This document shows, piece after piece, positions 45,675 through 56,223 of a stretch of 64,000 nt of DNA. The notes below the pieces were generated by a model. That model saw nothing but the letters and a program-made list of their open reading frames with translations, searched no databases and was not told where the DNA came from. Made by a program: the position numbers and the translations under genes. Within the stretch, counting starts at the first letter, position 1. Each line of letters starts with the position of its first letter. This stretch comes from Helianthus annuus. Its lineage: Eukaryota; Streptophyta; Magnoliopsida; Asterales; Asteraceae. The stretch spans positions 14,985,502-15,049,501 of the forward strand of contig NC_035435.2 of the NCBI RefSeq assembly GCF_002127325.2, given 5' to 3'.

Positions 45675-45906
45675 ATCTTACTCCTTCCAAGCTGACCACT
45701 AAAATTCTTTCCCCACATATAGAGCTCTCCACTTTCTACAATTCAGAACCATGTTTGAAGTTTCATATATACTTAATTTTCTATAGAAACCATCACTTGG
45801 TTGGATGTACAAACCGGTAATAGCTAACGTTTCACTTATCAAAAGCGCCAAAAAACCCATGTTCTTTTCATTAACCGCAGCCGCTATGCAACCTGCAAAA
45901 AAATCA
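45675..45906 (-). pseudogene. RCC1-like repeat fragment
   Basis: On the minus strand VESGELYMWGKNFSGQLGR, followed by a GTAAG donor, is one RCC1-type blade segment (G-x-L-x-x-W-G-x-N-x-x-G-Q-L-G). Upstream, after TTTTTTTGCAG, CIAAAVNEKNMGFLALLIS has the blade-start pattern (xxAAAVxE), with a loss of frame between the two. It is a piece of a propeller protein. The partners and full domain are absent. Confidence 0.55.
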
Positions 45907-46248
45907 TGAAAATTAAACAAAGTGTGTAACTACCAGCCCGCTCGACTCATCCATTATGGCAGTTCTAGTGTAGATGATAAAACACTAACCAACAAAATCA
46001 TCATATAGCTACACCATAGCATGCCACATCAACAAAAATGTTCCACCATCACATGAATAAAAGTATGCTTAACATATGCAACACGTCGTTCTCGAGGATG
46101 AACCAAAGTTTATTGTAAAGTAAAAACTGTCATATCAAATTTTGACTAAAAATCATGTCAAATAGAATATAGTGGTCATCTTTAATTGACATGTATTGTT
46201 TGATACATATAAGTTTAAAATATCATATTTTGAACTTTATCATGTTAA
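45907..46248. other. No gene seen
   Basis: AT-rich noncoding DNA. Confidence 0.4.
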
Positions 46249-46450
46249 ATATTTTTTTTTCTTTTGAAAAGAGGAAAGAGACCCAGGCAAACTTTATTAA
46301 TGAAAAGAATTAAAAATAAAATAAAAAAAGAGAAACTTTGGGACCTAAGACATGGCCCAAACCATCCAATGCAACCTCGGGCGCAAATACGGGGATCCGA
46401 CCTAAAGGTTATACAAAAAAACATTCCAACAAAAACTATGCCATAAAAGG
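46249..46450 (-). mobile_element. Possible LINE 3' end
   Basis: Minus-strand reading ends TTTCATTAATAAAGTTTGCC, then a CTCTTTTCAAAAGAAAAAAAA tail of the kind seen at plant L1-type 3' ends. The piece is short and has no reverse transcriptase, so the call is weak. A host gene 3' end is an alternative. Confidence 0.35.
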
Positions 46451-46717
46451 CTTACAGTAATCCCTATTCAACTCACAAAACTCACACTTTGACTTGTCCT
46501 AAACGCCCATTCTTCAAAGAGAATCCGAGTTTTCAAATGATCAGACTAAACTCACGCATTCCTTGAGTTGTCGACTGTCAAATAATTGCTCCATTTACCA
46601 TACCTTAAGACTACCATAATCATTTCGTCCCGCAAGAAAACCCAAAATTCCAATCACTCATCATGGCAAATGTCATTTAAAAGGAAACCCAATTACGCAT
46701 CCATCCACTTAAGCCCA

Positions 46718-46750
46718 TTAGGTTATCACCCGTGTATACTCACGGGTTGA
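46718..46750 (-). mobile_element. Helitron-type 3' terminus
   Basis: On the minus strand the hairpin ACCCGTGAGTATACACGGGT is followed by GATAACCTAA and T (CTRR with R=A). The element would extend to the right. Confidence 0.5.
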
Positions 46751-46978
46751 ACATTTAATTTTTATTAAACACAACTGTATATATATATATTATAAAAAAT
46801 GCAAAATGTGTGACTAATAAGATAGATTAACTAAACGTTAACGTCTTCAAAATTAAAAATACTTATCAAATATAAGAGAAAGAATTACGGTTCTACGGGT
46901 GGATATAACTCGATCTGAATTCAACTATTTAGTGTTTTCATGAACAAACAAATCTTCAATCCGTTAATCCTAGTTACC

Positions 46979-46981
<3 letters not shown>

Positions 46982-47058
<77 letters not shown>
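46982..47058. repeat. (TA)n microsatellite
   Basis: About 38 uninterrupted TA units. Read errors in length are likely in any assembly. Confidence 0.97.
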
Positions 47059-47059
<1 letters not shown>

Positions 47060-47231
47060 TCAATCCGTTAATCCTATAACTAACTTCATATATCTATATC
47101 TATATCTAATTTTGCACTTGATCTGGATCCAACTCTTAGATCTTAACTAAATTATTCAATTTTTTAATTGTTAATTAACTTTGTGATCAAGTTGTATATT
47201 GATAAAATCATCAATTTTAATTGTACATTAA

Positions 47232-47262
47232 TAGGATAAGTACCCGTGTATTACACGGGTGG
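47232..47262 (-). mobile_element. Helitron-type 3' terminus, same family as 44027
   Basis: On the minus strand ACCCGTGTAATACACGGGT is followed by ACTTATCCTAT and T. The DNA to the right (ATGTTGACACAAATATTTTG) matches that at 44087-44110, so both are ends of one family. The last base of CTRR is changed (CTAT). Confidence 0.5.
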
Positions 47263-48885
47263 CTTTCAAAAAAATATCTCCTTTAACAATGTTGACACAA
47301 ATATTTTGATTATATAAATGTTGAACTACTAACGCAAATATTAGAGTACATTGAATAATTGAAATACTGAGAAAAAATCACAAATCATTAAAGATTTCTT
47401 TAACCGACCTGGAATGGCTCTTTTCAACCCGGCCATCTTGCCACCTCCGTATTCTATATTCTTCAATCTATATTGAGTGTGGAAATAAAGCTTTTTGGAC
47501 TAAATTAACTTACAGTGAGTGTTTCAACTATTCTAATCGTGTCTGACGTCTACCTCCTCCTGAAAAAAGGTATTTTTACCACCCTTTTGCTAATATATGA
47601 AGACAAATACATGGTGTATAATGATTTGAATCAAATGTTTATAGCATTATTATAACTTAAAAGAAAATCGTTTACAATAGTGGGTCAACAATTCAAGCAC
47701 CAAACAAAATAGCCCTAGACTCTAGTTGGTTTTACCTTTAGAAGAGCCTCCAAGCCAGACTTGAAGTCTTCCTAATTGACATCTAACAGGACACAATAAC
47801 TGAAACATCAAAAAACAAAGTGATGTTAATAACCAAATGCTACTTCAATCACATGTAACTTTCTTTCCTGGTTGTTCTCAAATAAAATCGACAATAACAA
47901 CCTGTAAACTGTATTCTTTAAAAAAAAGCTTTCAAAGTTTTGCAATAAACACCTAGTTATTGGGGTTGAGAATTAATCTCAGATATACCTACCTAGTTTC
48001 GATAGTCAAGATTAAAGCTTAAATCGGGTTAAAGTGGCCAATTCGGCATTTGAGTAGCCACAAAAGAAAGAAAATAAGTTAACTACTACTCATCTTTGAT
48101 TAATATTATGGATTTAAACGACAATTTATTAGACCCCAAAAATTCATTAAGTGTCATTAAGGTTGTGTTTTATTTCACACGTATCATATAAAAAGTTACC
48201 AAAAGGAAAGCAGGCCAGATGGGTACAACATGTCAAACTCGTGGTAAGTTACAGTGAAATTTTTATTATAATTGTAGTATTATTATTTAAAGTGTTAATT
48301 ATGCATATAAAAGATATAATATAGACAAAAGGGATTAAAGAAGAACAACCCAACCAACATTTCACTTGAGCCCACTAAATAAATAACACATTTCAATTTT
48401 GAACCCAAACTCAAGTCGACCCGTTACTCCGACTACCTACCTGTCTTGCCACCTTTTAAGTTCATATAAAAATGGTAGCACATCAGTGATGGCAATATTA
48501 TTTGGAGATGGACGTGGCTTTTGATGAACTTTACAGGCTGGAAAATTTAATTTACGTTAATAAAAAATGTAGAAATAAAACATATACAAACAAACTGACA
48601 TGTTACAAGAATTATTAGAAAATTTGAAATACAATTAAAAATACATATAAGTATGAAATATTAGATCTTTTGAACTACATTCTATGGAATACAATGTTGA
48701 ATTCACATTAAAACCTCCCATTCCCAAATGTGAAGCCCCTAACTACGTTTTGCTTCTAATTATTGATATCGAAGTTTACATTGTTTGGAGCAACATCTCT
48801 AACTTGACAAAATATCGGCTCACCGCTCATGTATCTAACTTGACAAAATATCGGCTCGTGTATCTATTCGTAACTGTGTAGAATT
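47263..48885. other. Intron-like DNA, weak exon hints
   Basis: No firm gene. Minus-strand pieces near 47740-47810 (a TTTCAG acceptor and a GTAAAA donor) may be worn exons. A 27-base phrase with ACTTGACAAAATATCGGCTC repeats at 48804 and 48838. Confidence 0.35.
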
Positions 48886-48887
48886 GA

Positions 48888-49010
48888 CTATGTTACCCAA
48901 CCAATGAGCCTTGTCCACTGTTTGTAAATCTAATGTTGGATGCCAATCGCTTTCATAGAAAATGACGGTGTAAGCATCTCTCAATTTGATCTCAAGCCCA
49001 ACAACTCTTA
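48888..49010 (-). pseudogene. SNF2-family helicase fragment, INO80-like
   Basis: The minus-strand frame reads VVGLEIKLRDAYTVIFYESD and then WHPTLDLQTVDKAHWLG. This is helicase motif V to VI of the SNF2 C-terminal lobe, and the TVIFYESDWxPTLDLQ wording is closest to INO80-type remodellers (family knowledge). The motif VI arginine of the RAHRLGQ type is Trp here (KAHWLGN), so ATP hydrolysis would be lost. A GT directly after the LG codons may be the old donor. It is one exon piece with no other helicase motifs nearby. Confidence 0.7.
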
Positions 49011-49109
49011 TGAAAAATATCACTCCTGGAATATTAAAAATTCAGTTGAGATCCATGTCTTTGAAAGATTGTTTTAAGACGTAATGGATATTGTTTAATT
49101 ATAATATTC

Positions 49110-49290
49110 TCACCGGTGCGGGAAATCTTTTGGCCATGTCCCTGCGGTCCATAATGCCATAATGGTGGATGACCCATCGAGCCTTAAACTGACGGTTCTA
49201 GTTAGATAAAGAGCTGACTTTCACCAACTCCGCCCATGATAACTTCATGTAACGCGCCCCAAGGCAGGTCTCGGGATGTACCATCTGGGA
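49110..49290 (-). pseudogene. Exon-like fragment, unrecognised
   Basis: A minus-strand stretch from an ATG after CAG reads MVHPETCLGARYMKLSWAEL, then VKVSSLSN, a TAG, and QFKARWVIHHYGIMDRRDM, ending with a GTGAGA donor. One stop interrupts it. It lies next to the SNF2 fragment and on the same strand. No family is recognised. Confidence 0.45.
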
Positions 49291-49431
49291 AAAAGTGAAA
49301 AAAACATCAATTATCATCCCTAAGAAATAAATAATCAAAATTAATATATTTAACTTATATGGTCAAAGTCAAACAACCTGATCCTACAAATAAGAAAAGA
49401 TAATTGACAAATTCACATGGCCCACATATAA

Positions 49432-49462
49432 TAGTACTCGTGTGCTACACGAGTTACACAAT
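49432..49462 (-). mobile_element. Weak Helitron-like hairpin end
   Basis: The minus-strand hairpin ACTCGTGTAGCACACGAGT is followed by ACTATTATATG. The spacing from hairpin to CTRR differs from the other ends, so this may be a worn copy or chance. Confidence 0.3.
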
Positions 49463-50109
49463 GTCAATTATATTATTTATAAGCTTTTACACAAAATTTT
49501 GAAATGAGGTCGAGGCACCAACTCCCGTGTTTTAATTTCTATTAGGGCCTTGTACTCATCGGACATAGCGCTAGTTTAGGTCTTATAATGCAAGTTTAGG
49601 AGATTTTGGTAAGGTAGTGCTTCTGAAAACACAAATGGTTTTCTTAATGAAAATAATAAAGTTGCTTGTTTACACAATTCAGGTCTACAGATGGATCAAC
49701 AGGGGCAATATCAAAAGCCGTTTTTAAACTTTGGTTCTTGTGTGGTATAAGATGTGATAAATAAATTAAGGTTCAAATAATTTGGTCTTATATAATTGAT
49801 AGTATACATTATCTTATATATAACTTGCTTATATTGTCGGTAAACAGTACATAAAGATCACCTTGCAGAAATAGATGAAGTAACCTAAGCACTAATAATC
49901 ACAACACATGTTGATAACCATTTCCAAAAAGTGTAGCAAGACCTTCCTGCAAATTTAAGTATTTGTTTAGCAGTCTCCTGATGCAAGCAACATCTACACT
50001 TGAAATGTAACATGTGAAAGAATATATATCAATGAATTCCGACATGATGAACTACTACCGAACTAAACTGCAAGTATCATAATACAGTAGATAATATTAT
50101 TATCTATTG
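49463..50109. other. No gene seen
   Basis: AT-rich noncoding DNA. Confidence 0.4.
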
Positions 50110-50636
50110 TAGGGATGAGCAAATCGTACCGGGTACCGGTTCGAAACCATTAGAGCATTCACAAAGGATTTCTTATATTTGTGCGAGTGAGTTAGTTATG
50201 TTATAAGGAATGGTTGTGAGTGGTTTTGAGTGGTTGTGAGTGAATGAGAGAGAAAATGTTACTGTTCATTTGTAAATATACAGGAACACTGTTCATCCCT
50301 TATAATTTTTTTAATATTTTTGAAAGTGGTTGTGAGTGGAGGAGAAAGGAAATGTAATGATAAAGGTATTAAAAAATATTATCGTATTGAACTGAACAGG
50401 AGAGAGAAAAAGTATTGATTTTTAGTGTAATTATATGAATAAGGAAAAGCAATTGTTACTGGTACCGAATTTCCCGAACCGAAATATTTTTGGTACTGAC
50501 ATTGGGCGTTTTCGGTACCAGTTTGATACCGGTATTTACCGGTTTTGACCATCAAATACCGGTCTGTGCCAGTACCGAACCGTACCGTACCGAGTATTTT
50601 TGGTACCCGTACCGGTTGGTACCGAGCTCATCCCTA
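50110..50636. mobile_element. hAT-like MITE with a second insertion inside
   Basis: Ends TAGGGATGAGC and GCTCATCCCTA are an exact 11-bp inverted pair, and the flanking interior repeats GGTACCGGT/ACCGGTACC words. No 8-bp target duplication could be read. The middle (about 50151-50459), with GTGGTTGTGAGTGG repeats, differs in composition and seems to be another small insertion. Confidence 0.7.
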
Positions 50637-51220
50637 AATAATATATCCTTACCAAAACATGAGTTATCTTGCATCCAAACGACTGAAATAAAACAATGAA
50701 ATGACTTACCTCAATTATCAAATGTTTCAGGCAAAACTATAAGAGCAGAATACATGTTTGTCTCATTATGAGGAATATGTAGTTTATCGATCAATATCCA
50801 ATATCCACTCCCAAATGACCTGTAGATATTCATACAATATACAGTTGCGTAAAACAAAAGCAAAAGAAATAATAAAAAAATGATTATATTTTCTCGCCAT
50901 TAGCAAGGTTAGTGTATAAGAACTAAATACATGTTTCTCTCACTATGAGGAATATGCTGTTTATCGATCAATTCCAATCATAGATGACTTGTAGATCTCC
51001 ATATAATTGACTTGTTGGAAGGTAGAGAAGACACAGATAACTGCCATGCTCTAGTTGAATAACGTTCGAGGACGTTTCCTCATGGCTTGGTTCATATCAG
51101 ACTGAAATTACATGATAGAAATCTATTTAATGGCGGCAAGGAGTTTAAAATTATTATCTTTCAGACATATCAAGCGGTTTCTTAACAAAAAAATTGATTG
51201 TGCAGAGTCAAAAGGCAAGA
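50637..51220. other. No gene seen
   Basis: AT-rich. A phrase around CATGTTTGTCTCATTATGAG, then GAATATGTAGTTTATCG, recurs in altered form at 50930-50965, pointing to an old duplication. Confidence 0.4.
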
Positions 51221-51282
51221 TCAAGTCAAAATTAAATCTCTAAAGTCAAAACACATCAAATAAGTACCTGGATGAGAAGAAA

Positions 51283-51463
51283 GCTCATAAGAACTTTTAG
51301 TAAAAATCATGCAGAGACCATCGCCATCATTGGGATTGAACTTTTCCGGTGGTTGTTCACAAACAGTTTCGGTACATTCTACTCGAAAAAGAGAGAAGCC
51401 TTTAATGGTATCAAGCACCGGCAACTTGTAGAGGCGGAGCTGCTGAGCCAACACAGCTAGCAT
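51283..51463 (-). pseudogene. Exon of an unrecognised gene
   Basis: The minus-strand frame between ATGCTAG and a CCAG/GTACTT donor reads AVLAQQLRLYKLPVLDTIKG, FSLFRVECTETVCEQPPEKF and FTKSSYELSSHPG. The even codon use and good splice borders make this a real exon. It is probably part of the same capture block as the fragments on either side, but no linking exons were found. The family is not recognised. Confidence 0.5.
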
Positions 51464-51857
51464 GGAAAAATGAAGTGATGTTTAAACCCTATAAAAAGGT
51501 GATAATAAGCCAACGACTCAATAACAAAGTGCATATATCATTGTGGTTGTGTTTCTTAATTGGGTTTTCCATGTGAATGGTGATATATGATTATTACCCT
51601 CCAAAAGCCTGTGTGTGTGAATTAAAAATACATATATGTGGGCATAATTAAAAATTAATAACCACCTTTGTTACAACAAAGCTATCGAATAACACTTGGT
51701 TAAACATGAATGGGTCGGACATGTCAGTTACAGACATGTCTTTTTAGAAGAATTATGTATGCTTTATCCTATTGTACCTAATGCATTATAATATGTAAGT
51801 TTCCATAGCTCCAGCTTGTTATTTATTATATAAAAAAGGTATAAGAGTGAAGAAAGT

Positions 51858-52640
51858 CGATTCTTTGCAAAGGCGGTTCGTGCTAGTGCCGCCCGGGCCG
51901 CCACGATTGCCGGCGGGCACTCGTATTTAAAGTTTGATGGCAGTTTGAATGCCTTGGTCACAAGCGGTAGAACGTTACTCACTACTCTATATGACTTGGC
52001 AATAGGACAATTCCCACTTTTCAGCCACTCCTCACCCGTTGCCTCGTGATTCGAGTCTCCTTTCTGTAACATCATTTAAAAATTAAACGAAGTGATCGCA
52101 TGATATAAAATTATAAATAATCAGCAACTTTATCATATACCTGAGAAGACTTTTTCTTGTTCTTCTTTTGATGATTCTTAAACATCTCATTGAACGCGTC
52201 GAAACCGAAGGACCCTCCTAAACTCGACAGACTAATAGTCGCAGCCTTTGCTGCTAACGGGTTAAACTGTTGTGACACTTGTTCGGGCTTCACTTTTTGG
52301 GGAAATTGCAATGTTCCCTTGGAAAGCGAGACAACACCATTTTGTCCATGAAAAAGCCTAAATGCCATATCAAAATTGGGACCGTCCTCGAATATAGGAC
52401 CTTTGGTTCCACGTGCCTAATAAGAAAACAATGACGAAGTTTAGTCCATACGCACTCCAACCCAACCCACACGTTTGGACCTGTTTTTGCCCCTCTGAGT
52501 GAAATCAATAAGGAATATAAGAAACTTACGGGCAATGGGAAAGCCATGGATAAAGAAAATGAGAAGTTAGTTGGTTCATTAATATTGCGCAAAAATGGGC
52601 ATCGAACAATATCATGCTGTGATGGTGCAGACTCGTCAGC
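51858..52640 (-). pseudogene. 5' part of a conserved plant gene of unknown function
   Basis: Three minus-strand exons in phase. Exon 1 (about 52527-52640) starts MADESAPSQHDIVRCPFLRN and ends MAFPLP with GTAAGT. Exon 2 (about 52142-52419), after TTATTAG, reads RGTKGPIFEDGPNFDMAFRL, ATISLSSLGGSFGFDAF and a Lys-rich KNHQKKNKKKSSQ with a GTATAT donor. Exon 3 (about 51858-52066), after GTTACAG, reads KGDSNHEATGEEWLKSGNCP, then IAKSYRVVSNVLPLVTK and PPAIVAARAALARTAFAKN. At that point it turns into unrelated DNA without a donor. I know similar proteins of unknown role in plants. The frame has no stop, so loss of the 3' end is the main defect. Confidence 0.65.
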
Positions 52641-54765
52641 CATACTCCTACAGAAAAAATTCATCTTTTGACAGCAGGATGCCCTGCACATATAAGACAT
52701 GTAAATCAGCATTACACCACACATAATAACTATAAGTTTCGTAAAAAACTTGTATGAATACAGCACAACACACATACACAAGGCCACTTGCCCAGCACGA
52801 GCTACGTTTTAGCTGGTTAGCCAGCGGGGTATTCGTGCAGGCCCGAGAGTTACTGGTACAGGTTTTCACGGTTATCAAGCAAGTACACTGACATAAGCAT
52901 GTTGAAATATTAATTCATTCTACGCATACATAAATCCCATCCATGTTATACGATAACCAAAAATCTATACAAAAGACAACCATATATAGATTTAATCTAA
53001 TTGGGCTGCTAATTGATAAAAACAAGTAGGCCGTTTTACAAAGTACAAAAAAACAAATCTTCCAATATCTAGCATCAGAAAGTCATTAAATCATAACTAT
53101 ACTCCCGTTCATCAAACCCCTATACTAACTTAATATAGATCTCAAAGTCAACGTAGTCAAGTTATCAATAATTATTTAAAGAGTAAATAGCTTTTTTTCC
53201 CCAAATCAAGAAACAACATCATGCCTTAGCACTATAAATCATATAATCAACCTAGATTTCAATTTCATCAAAACTACATCAAATTAATCTAAAACTCAAG
53301 GTTAAAACCAGCAAGTTACAAATTCACATATACAAACCTGAGTTCAGAGTAAAAACAAACAATTTCACCATATCAGATATCCAAATTATGAACTCCAAAC
53401 CAAAAGTCAAAACACTATTTAATCAATTTTCTTTTCAATTTCATCAAAACTCATCAATAATCCATCTAAAAGTTAAAACTCAACGTCATCACGTCACAAA
53501 CTTGCATAAAAAAGAATATGTATTCCTTCAAAATTCTGAAAGAAGTGAATAATCTGACTTTTATTGAATCGAGTCATCATGAAGCAAGATTCTTTGCCAA
53601 CTCTAATAGTACCAGCGAGCAACACAACAGCCACACATACTGCAGAATGAATACAACAATAGCAGTATACAAAAACACAATATGATTTACCAAAAACCTC
53701 AAAAGGAAAACGATTCGGCTCGGATTTAGCTATTGGACCGTTTTGGCTGCAACACGGGTTGTAAGTGAAAAACATCACATTTGTCGTCCTCGTTTATGAC
53801 ACGCTAAGCAACGCCCTTTACCACAACCATAATAACCTTCAGGAACAACAAACAGTTCCTAACTTAAAACAGAAGGTTATTATGTTGAGATAAGTACATA
53901 AGCTAAGTTTACCCATTTCTAGTTTCACCAATTAGAAAAAAACCTAATAACCTATTTACACTTCAGAAAAATGGAAAGCGATAATAACATACCTGAAGCT
54001 GTGGACCCGCTTTAGATCTTTAATATATAAGTATACGACATTCGAATTTGGACACATAATACATACTAACAACATTATTAAGCAACTGATGGTATTGATG
54101 CTGAAATAAGACCTCCAAAGAATAGACCTGTTGCTACTTTCTGAACTAAAAAAACACAGATTATTAAACGAATATCAGAATATTAAACATCATCAATAGA
54201 AACCCTAACTTGTGACAATCATCGAAGCATCAAATCCAAACAACAGCCATAAAACCAACACACCATAATCATAAAAACCCTAAAAACGATTGTGTTGTAT
54301 CGAGTTATGCAAACATTGAAAAGTTATTCAATTCATAAAAAAACACAATCCGAAGAAAGGCGTAAACCCAGATGTAAACTTAATCGGACCAAAGAATAAA
54401 ATTGTCATAAATGTTCAAAACAACACAGTTAGGGATGAAGAAACATACCGAAATTGAAGGGGACGTGGCAATGATCAAAGTGTGGCGACAATCATTGGAG
54501 CATGGAAGACTTAACATTACCTGAATCAAGAGGAAATTGATGTTGATAGGAAACAATATGAAATACAAATACGTCATACGAATCGCGATTTCAGAAAAAA
54601 AAAATCAGAAATACATGAAAAATTTGCTTTGTGTGTTGAATATCATAGTTTGAAAAACCTTAATCTGATGCCGATTTAGGGTTTCGTTTGTGCTCGATTG
54701 GAATGATGTAAAACACGAAATGAACATAAAACATAGTATACATCAACAGACAGATTGAGCGATAG
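52641..54765. other. Leader/intron-like DNA, no firm gene
   Basis: The minus strand upstream of the gene piece has one possible 5' untranslated exon (about 52641-52685, between TGTGCAG and the ATG). The rest is AT-rich with TTAGGGTTT-like 5' leader words near 54670. A 94-codon open stretch at 53494-53778 has no family look. The 5' end of a capturing Helitron would be expected here but was not identified. Confidence 0.4.
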
Positions 54766-55392
54766 TGTTGGTGCACTTGTGTCTGTACTTTGTCTGTATT
54801 CGGTCTGTATGAAAACGATGTCCTAAGTCAGTCTGTAAGTTGACCAAGTCAACTATCCTCCTGTTTGACTTGGACAACATGATGTTTGTCTGGATCGAAG
54901 GATAGCCTCGAAGGATACACATCATCCTTCGAGGTGCTCGAAAGATATGGTTCGACCATTAGACATCGAAGGATGATCCTTCGATGTCCATGCTGATCGT
55001 TCGAGCTTCCTGTCATCGATAGATGATCCTTCGGACCATCCATCGATCCTTCGACCAAGACCTGCTGAGCTGGGTATATATACCCATGCATGTGTTGAGT
55101 GTGATAGAGTTCGGAGTTCAGAGATATGCACACTTAGAGAGTTAGAAAAACTCTGCTGGAAAACACACACACACACTTTAGAGAGTTTGCAAACAGATTG
55201 TAAACCTTGTGCTTGTAACCGTAAACCTTCATACGTATTAATACAGTGGTGTTAATCGGTGAACTTTGTGTGTTCTTGTGTTTGTTCTTGCTTCATCCCG
55301 GTTTGCCTACTAGCTTGGATTCCGCACTCGCTAGTGGGTTAGTATAACAAGGTTTAGGTTTGTTCTCGATCCTCCGAGAAAAGGGACCTACA
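54766..55392 (+). repeat. 5' LTR of the Sirevirus-type element (627 bp)
   Basis: It starts TGTTGGTGCACTTGTG and ends GGGACCTACA directly before the primer site. U3 carries strong palindromes of the TCGAAGGAT/ATCCTTCGA type (CCTCGAAGGAT paired with ATCCTTCGAGG at 54906-54934; GACATCGAAGGAT, one base, ATCCTTCGATGTC at 54963-54989). Confidence 0.85.
55075..55082 (+). promoter_or_regulatory. LTR TATA box
   Basis: TATATATA within GCTGGGTATATATACCCAT, downstream of the palindromic motifs in U3. It would place the transcript start near 55110. Confidence 0.6.
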
Positions 55393-55394
55393 AG

Positions 55395-55407
55395 TGGTAT
55401 CAGAGCC
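55395..55407 (+). promoter_or_regulatory. Primer binding site, initiator tRNA-Met
   Basis: TGGTATCAGAGCC two bases after the LTR end, the usual tRNA-Met primer match. Confidence 0.92.
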
Positions 55408-55779
55408 TCGCTCTTTACCTTGTTTAAAACCGGTTTGTTCAAGTTCTTGGTGTGTTTGAACACTTGGTTTAGCACCCGTTTTTGGTGGTTTTCTTGCTTG
55501 TTTAAACTGAAAAACGGATACTAAACCTATCGGGAGTGTTCGGGGTCGGTTTGGGTAACATAAAAATTTGTTTTGTGAAACTTTGATTTTTCCGACCATT
55601 CTTCCGGTTTGTCTCCGGTGACTGCACTTGGGGATAAGGTTGCCATTTTTGGTAATATTTTTGAAAGTCAAAAAGGTTGGTGAAAAGGTGTGTCTGAACA
55701 TACCTTTCTGCCGAAAGTTGGTACACCAACCTGTCACTTTTCTCACCAACCCATCAGTACTTTCGGCAGTGTGTCAGAG

Positions 55780-56165
55780 CACTCGAAAGATATCCTTCGA
55801 CATCGAAAGATATCCTTCGACATCTTTCGATCAAAGGCAGCTCGAAAGATAAGCATCCTTCGAGTAGTCTTTCGAAGTCTAAGGGTTATCCTTCGTAGTT
55901 GGAATCTTTTCGAAAGTTGGTTGTCCGAAAGATAAGGATTCATCTCGAAAGATAAGGATCTTTCAGTGTGAATCTTTCGAGATCAGTATTCGAAAGATAT
56001 AGATCTTTCGAACTGTGAATCTTTCGTGATAATCAGTCGAAAGATAAGGATCTTTCATTGAGAATCTTTCGAAGACTTTGCTCGAAACTCAACAGTAATC
56101 TTTCGATCACTGTTGATCCTTCGAACAAGTCTTGATCTTTCGATCAGATTGTATCTTTCAATTGT
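55780..56165. repeat. Field of TCGAAAGAT / ATCTTTCGA motifs in the leader
   Basis: About two dozen copies, in both directions, of a nine-base motif TCGAAAGAT (with CCTTCGA and CTTTCA variants) lie in some 390 bases before gag. Neighbouring opposite copies can form many short stems. The motif is the same kind as in the LTR U3. Confidence 0.9.
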
Positions 56166-56223
56166 TGTCTGTTTGTTGTTAACAGTTTGTGGTGTGTAGG
56201 TTATTTGTTAATCTTTGATCAAA

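Noticed and set aside
46982..47058. TA-rich stretch as an origin or regulatory site
   Set aside because: A plain TA microsatellite is enough explanation.
53494..53778. 94-codon hydrophobic open frame (minus)
   Set aside because: No splice or family support. It lies in leader-like DNA upstream of the truncated gene. The hydrophobic run could be chance in T-rich DNA.
55780..56165. Possible CRISPR array
   Set aside because: The motifs are nine bases, in both directions and irregularly spaced, with no spacers of fixed length and no cas genes. The setting is a plant retroelement.
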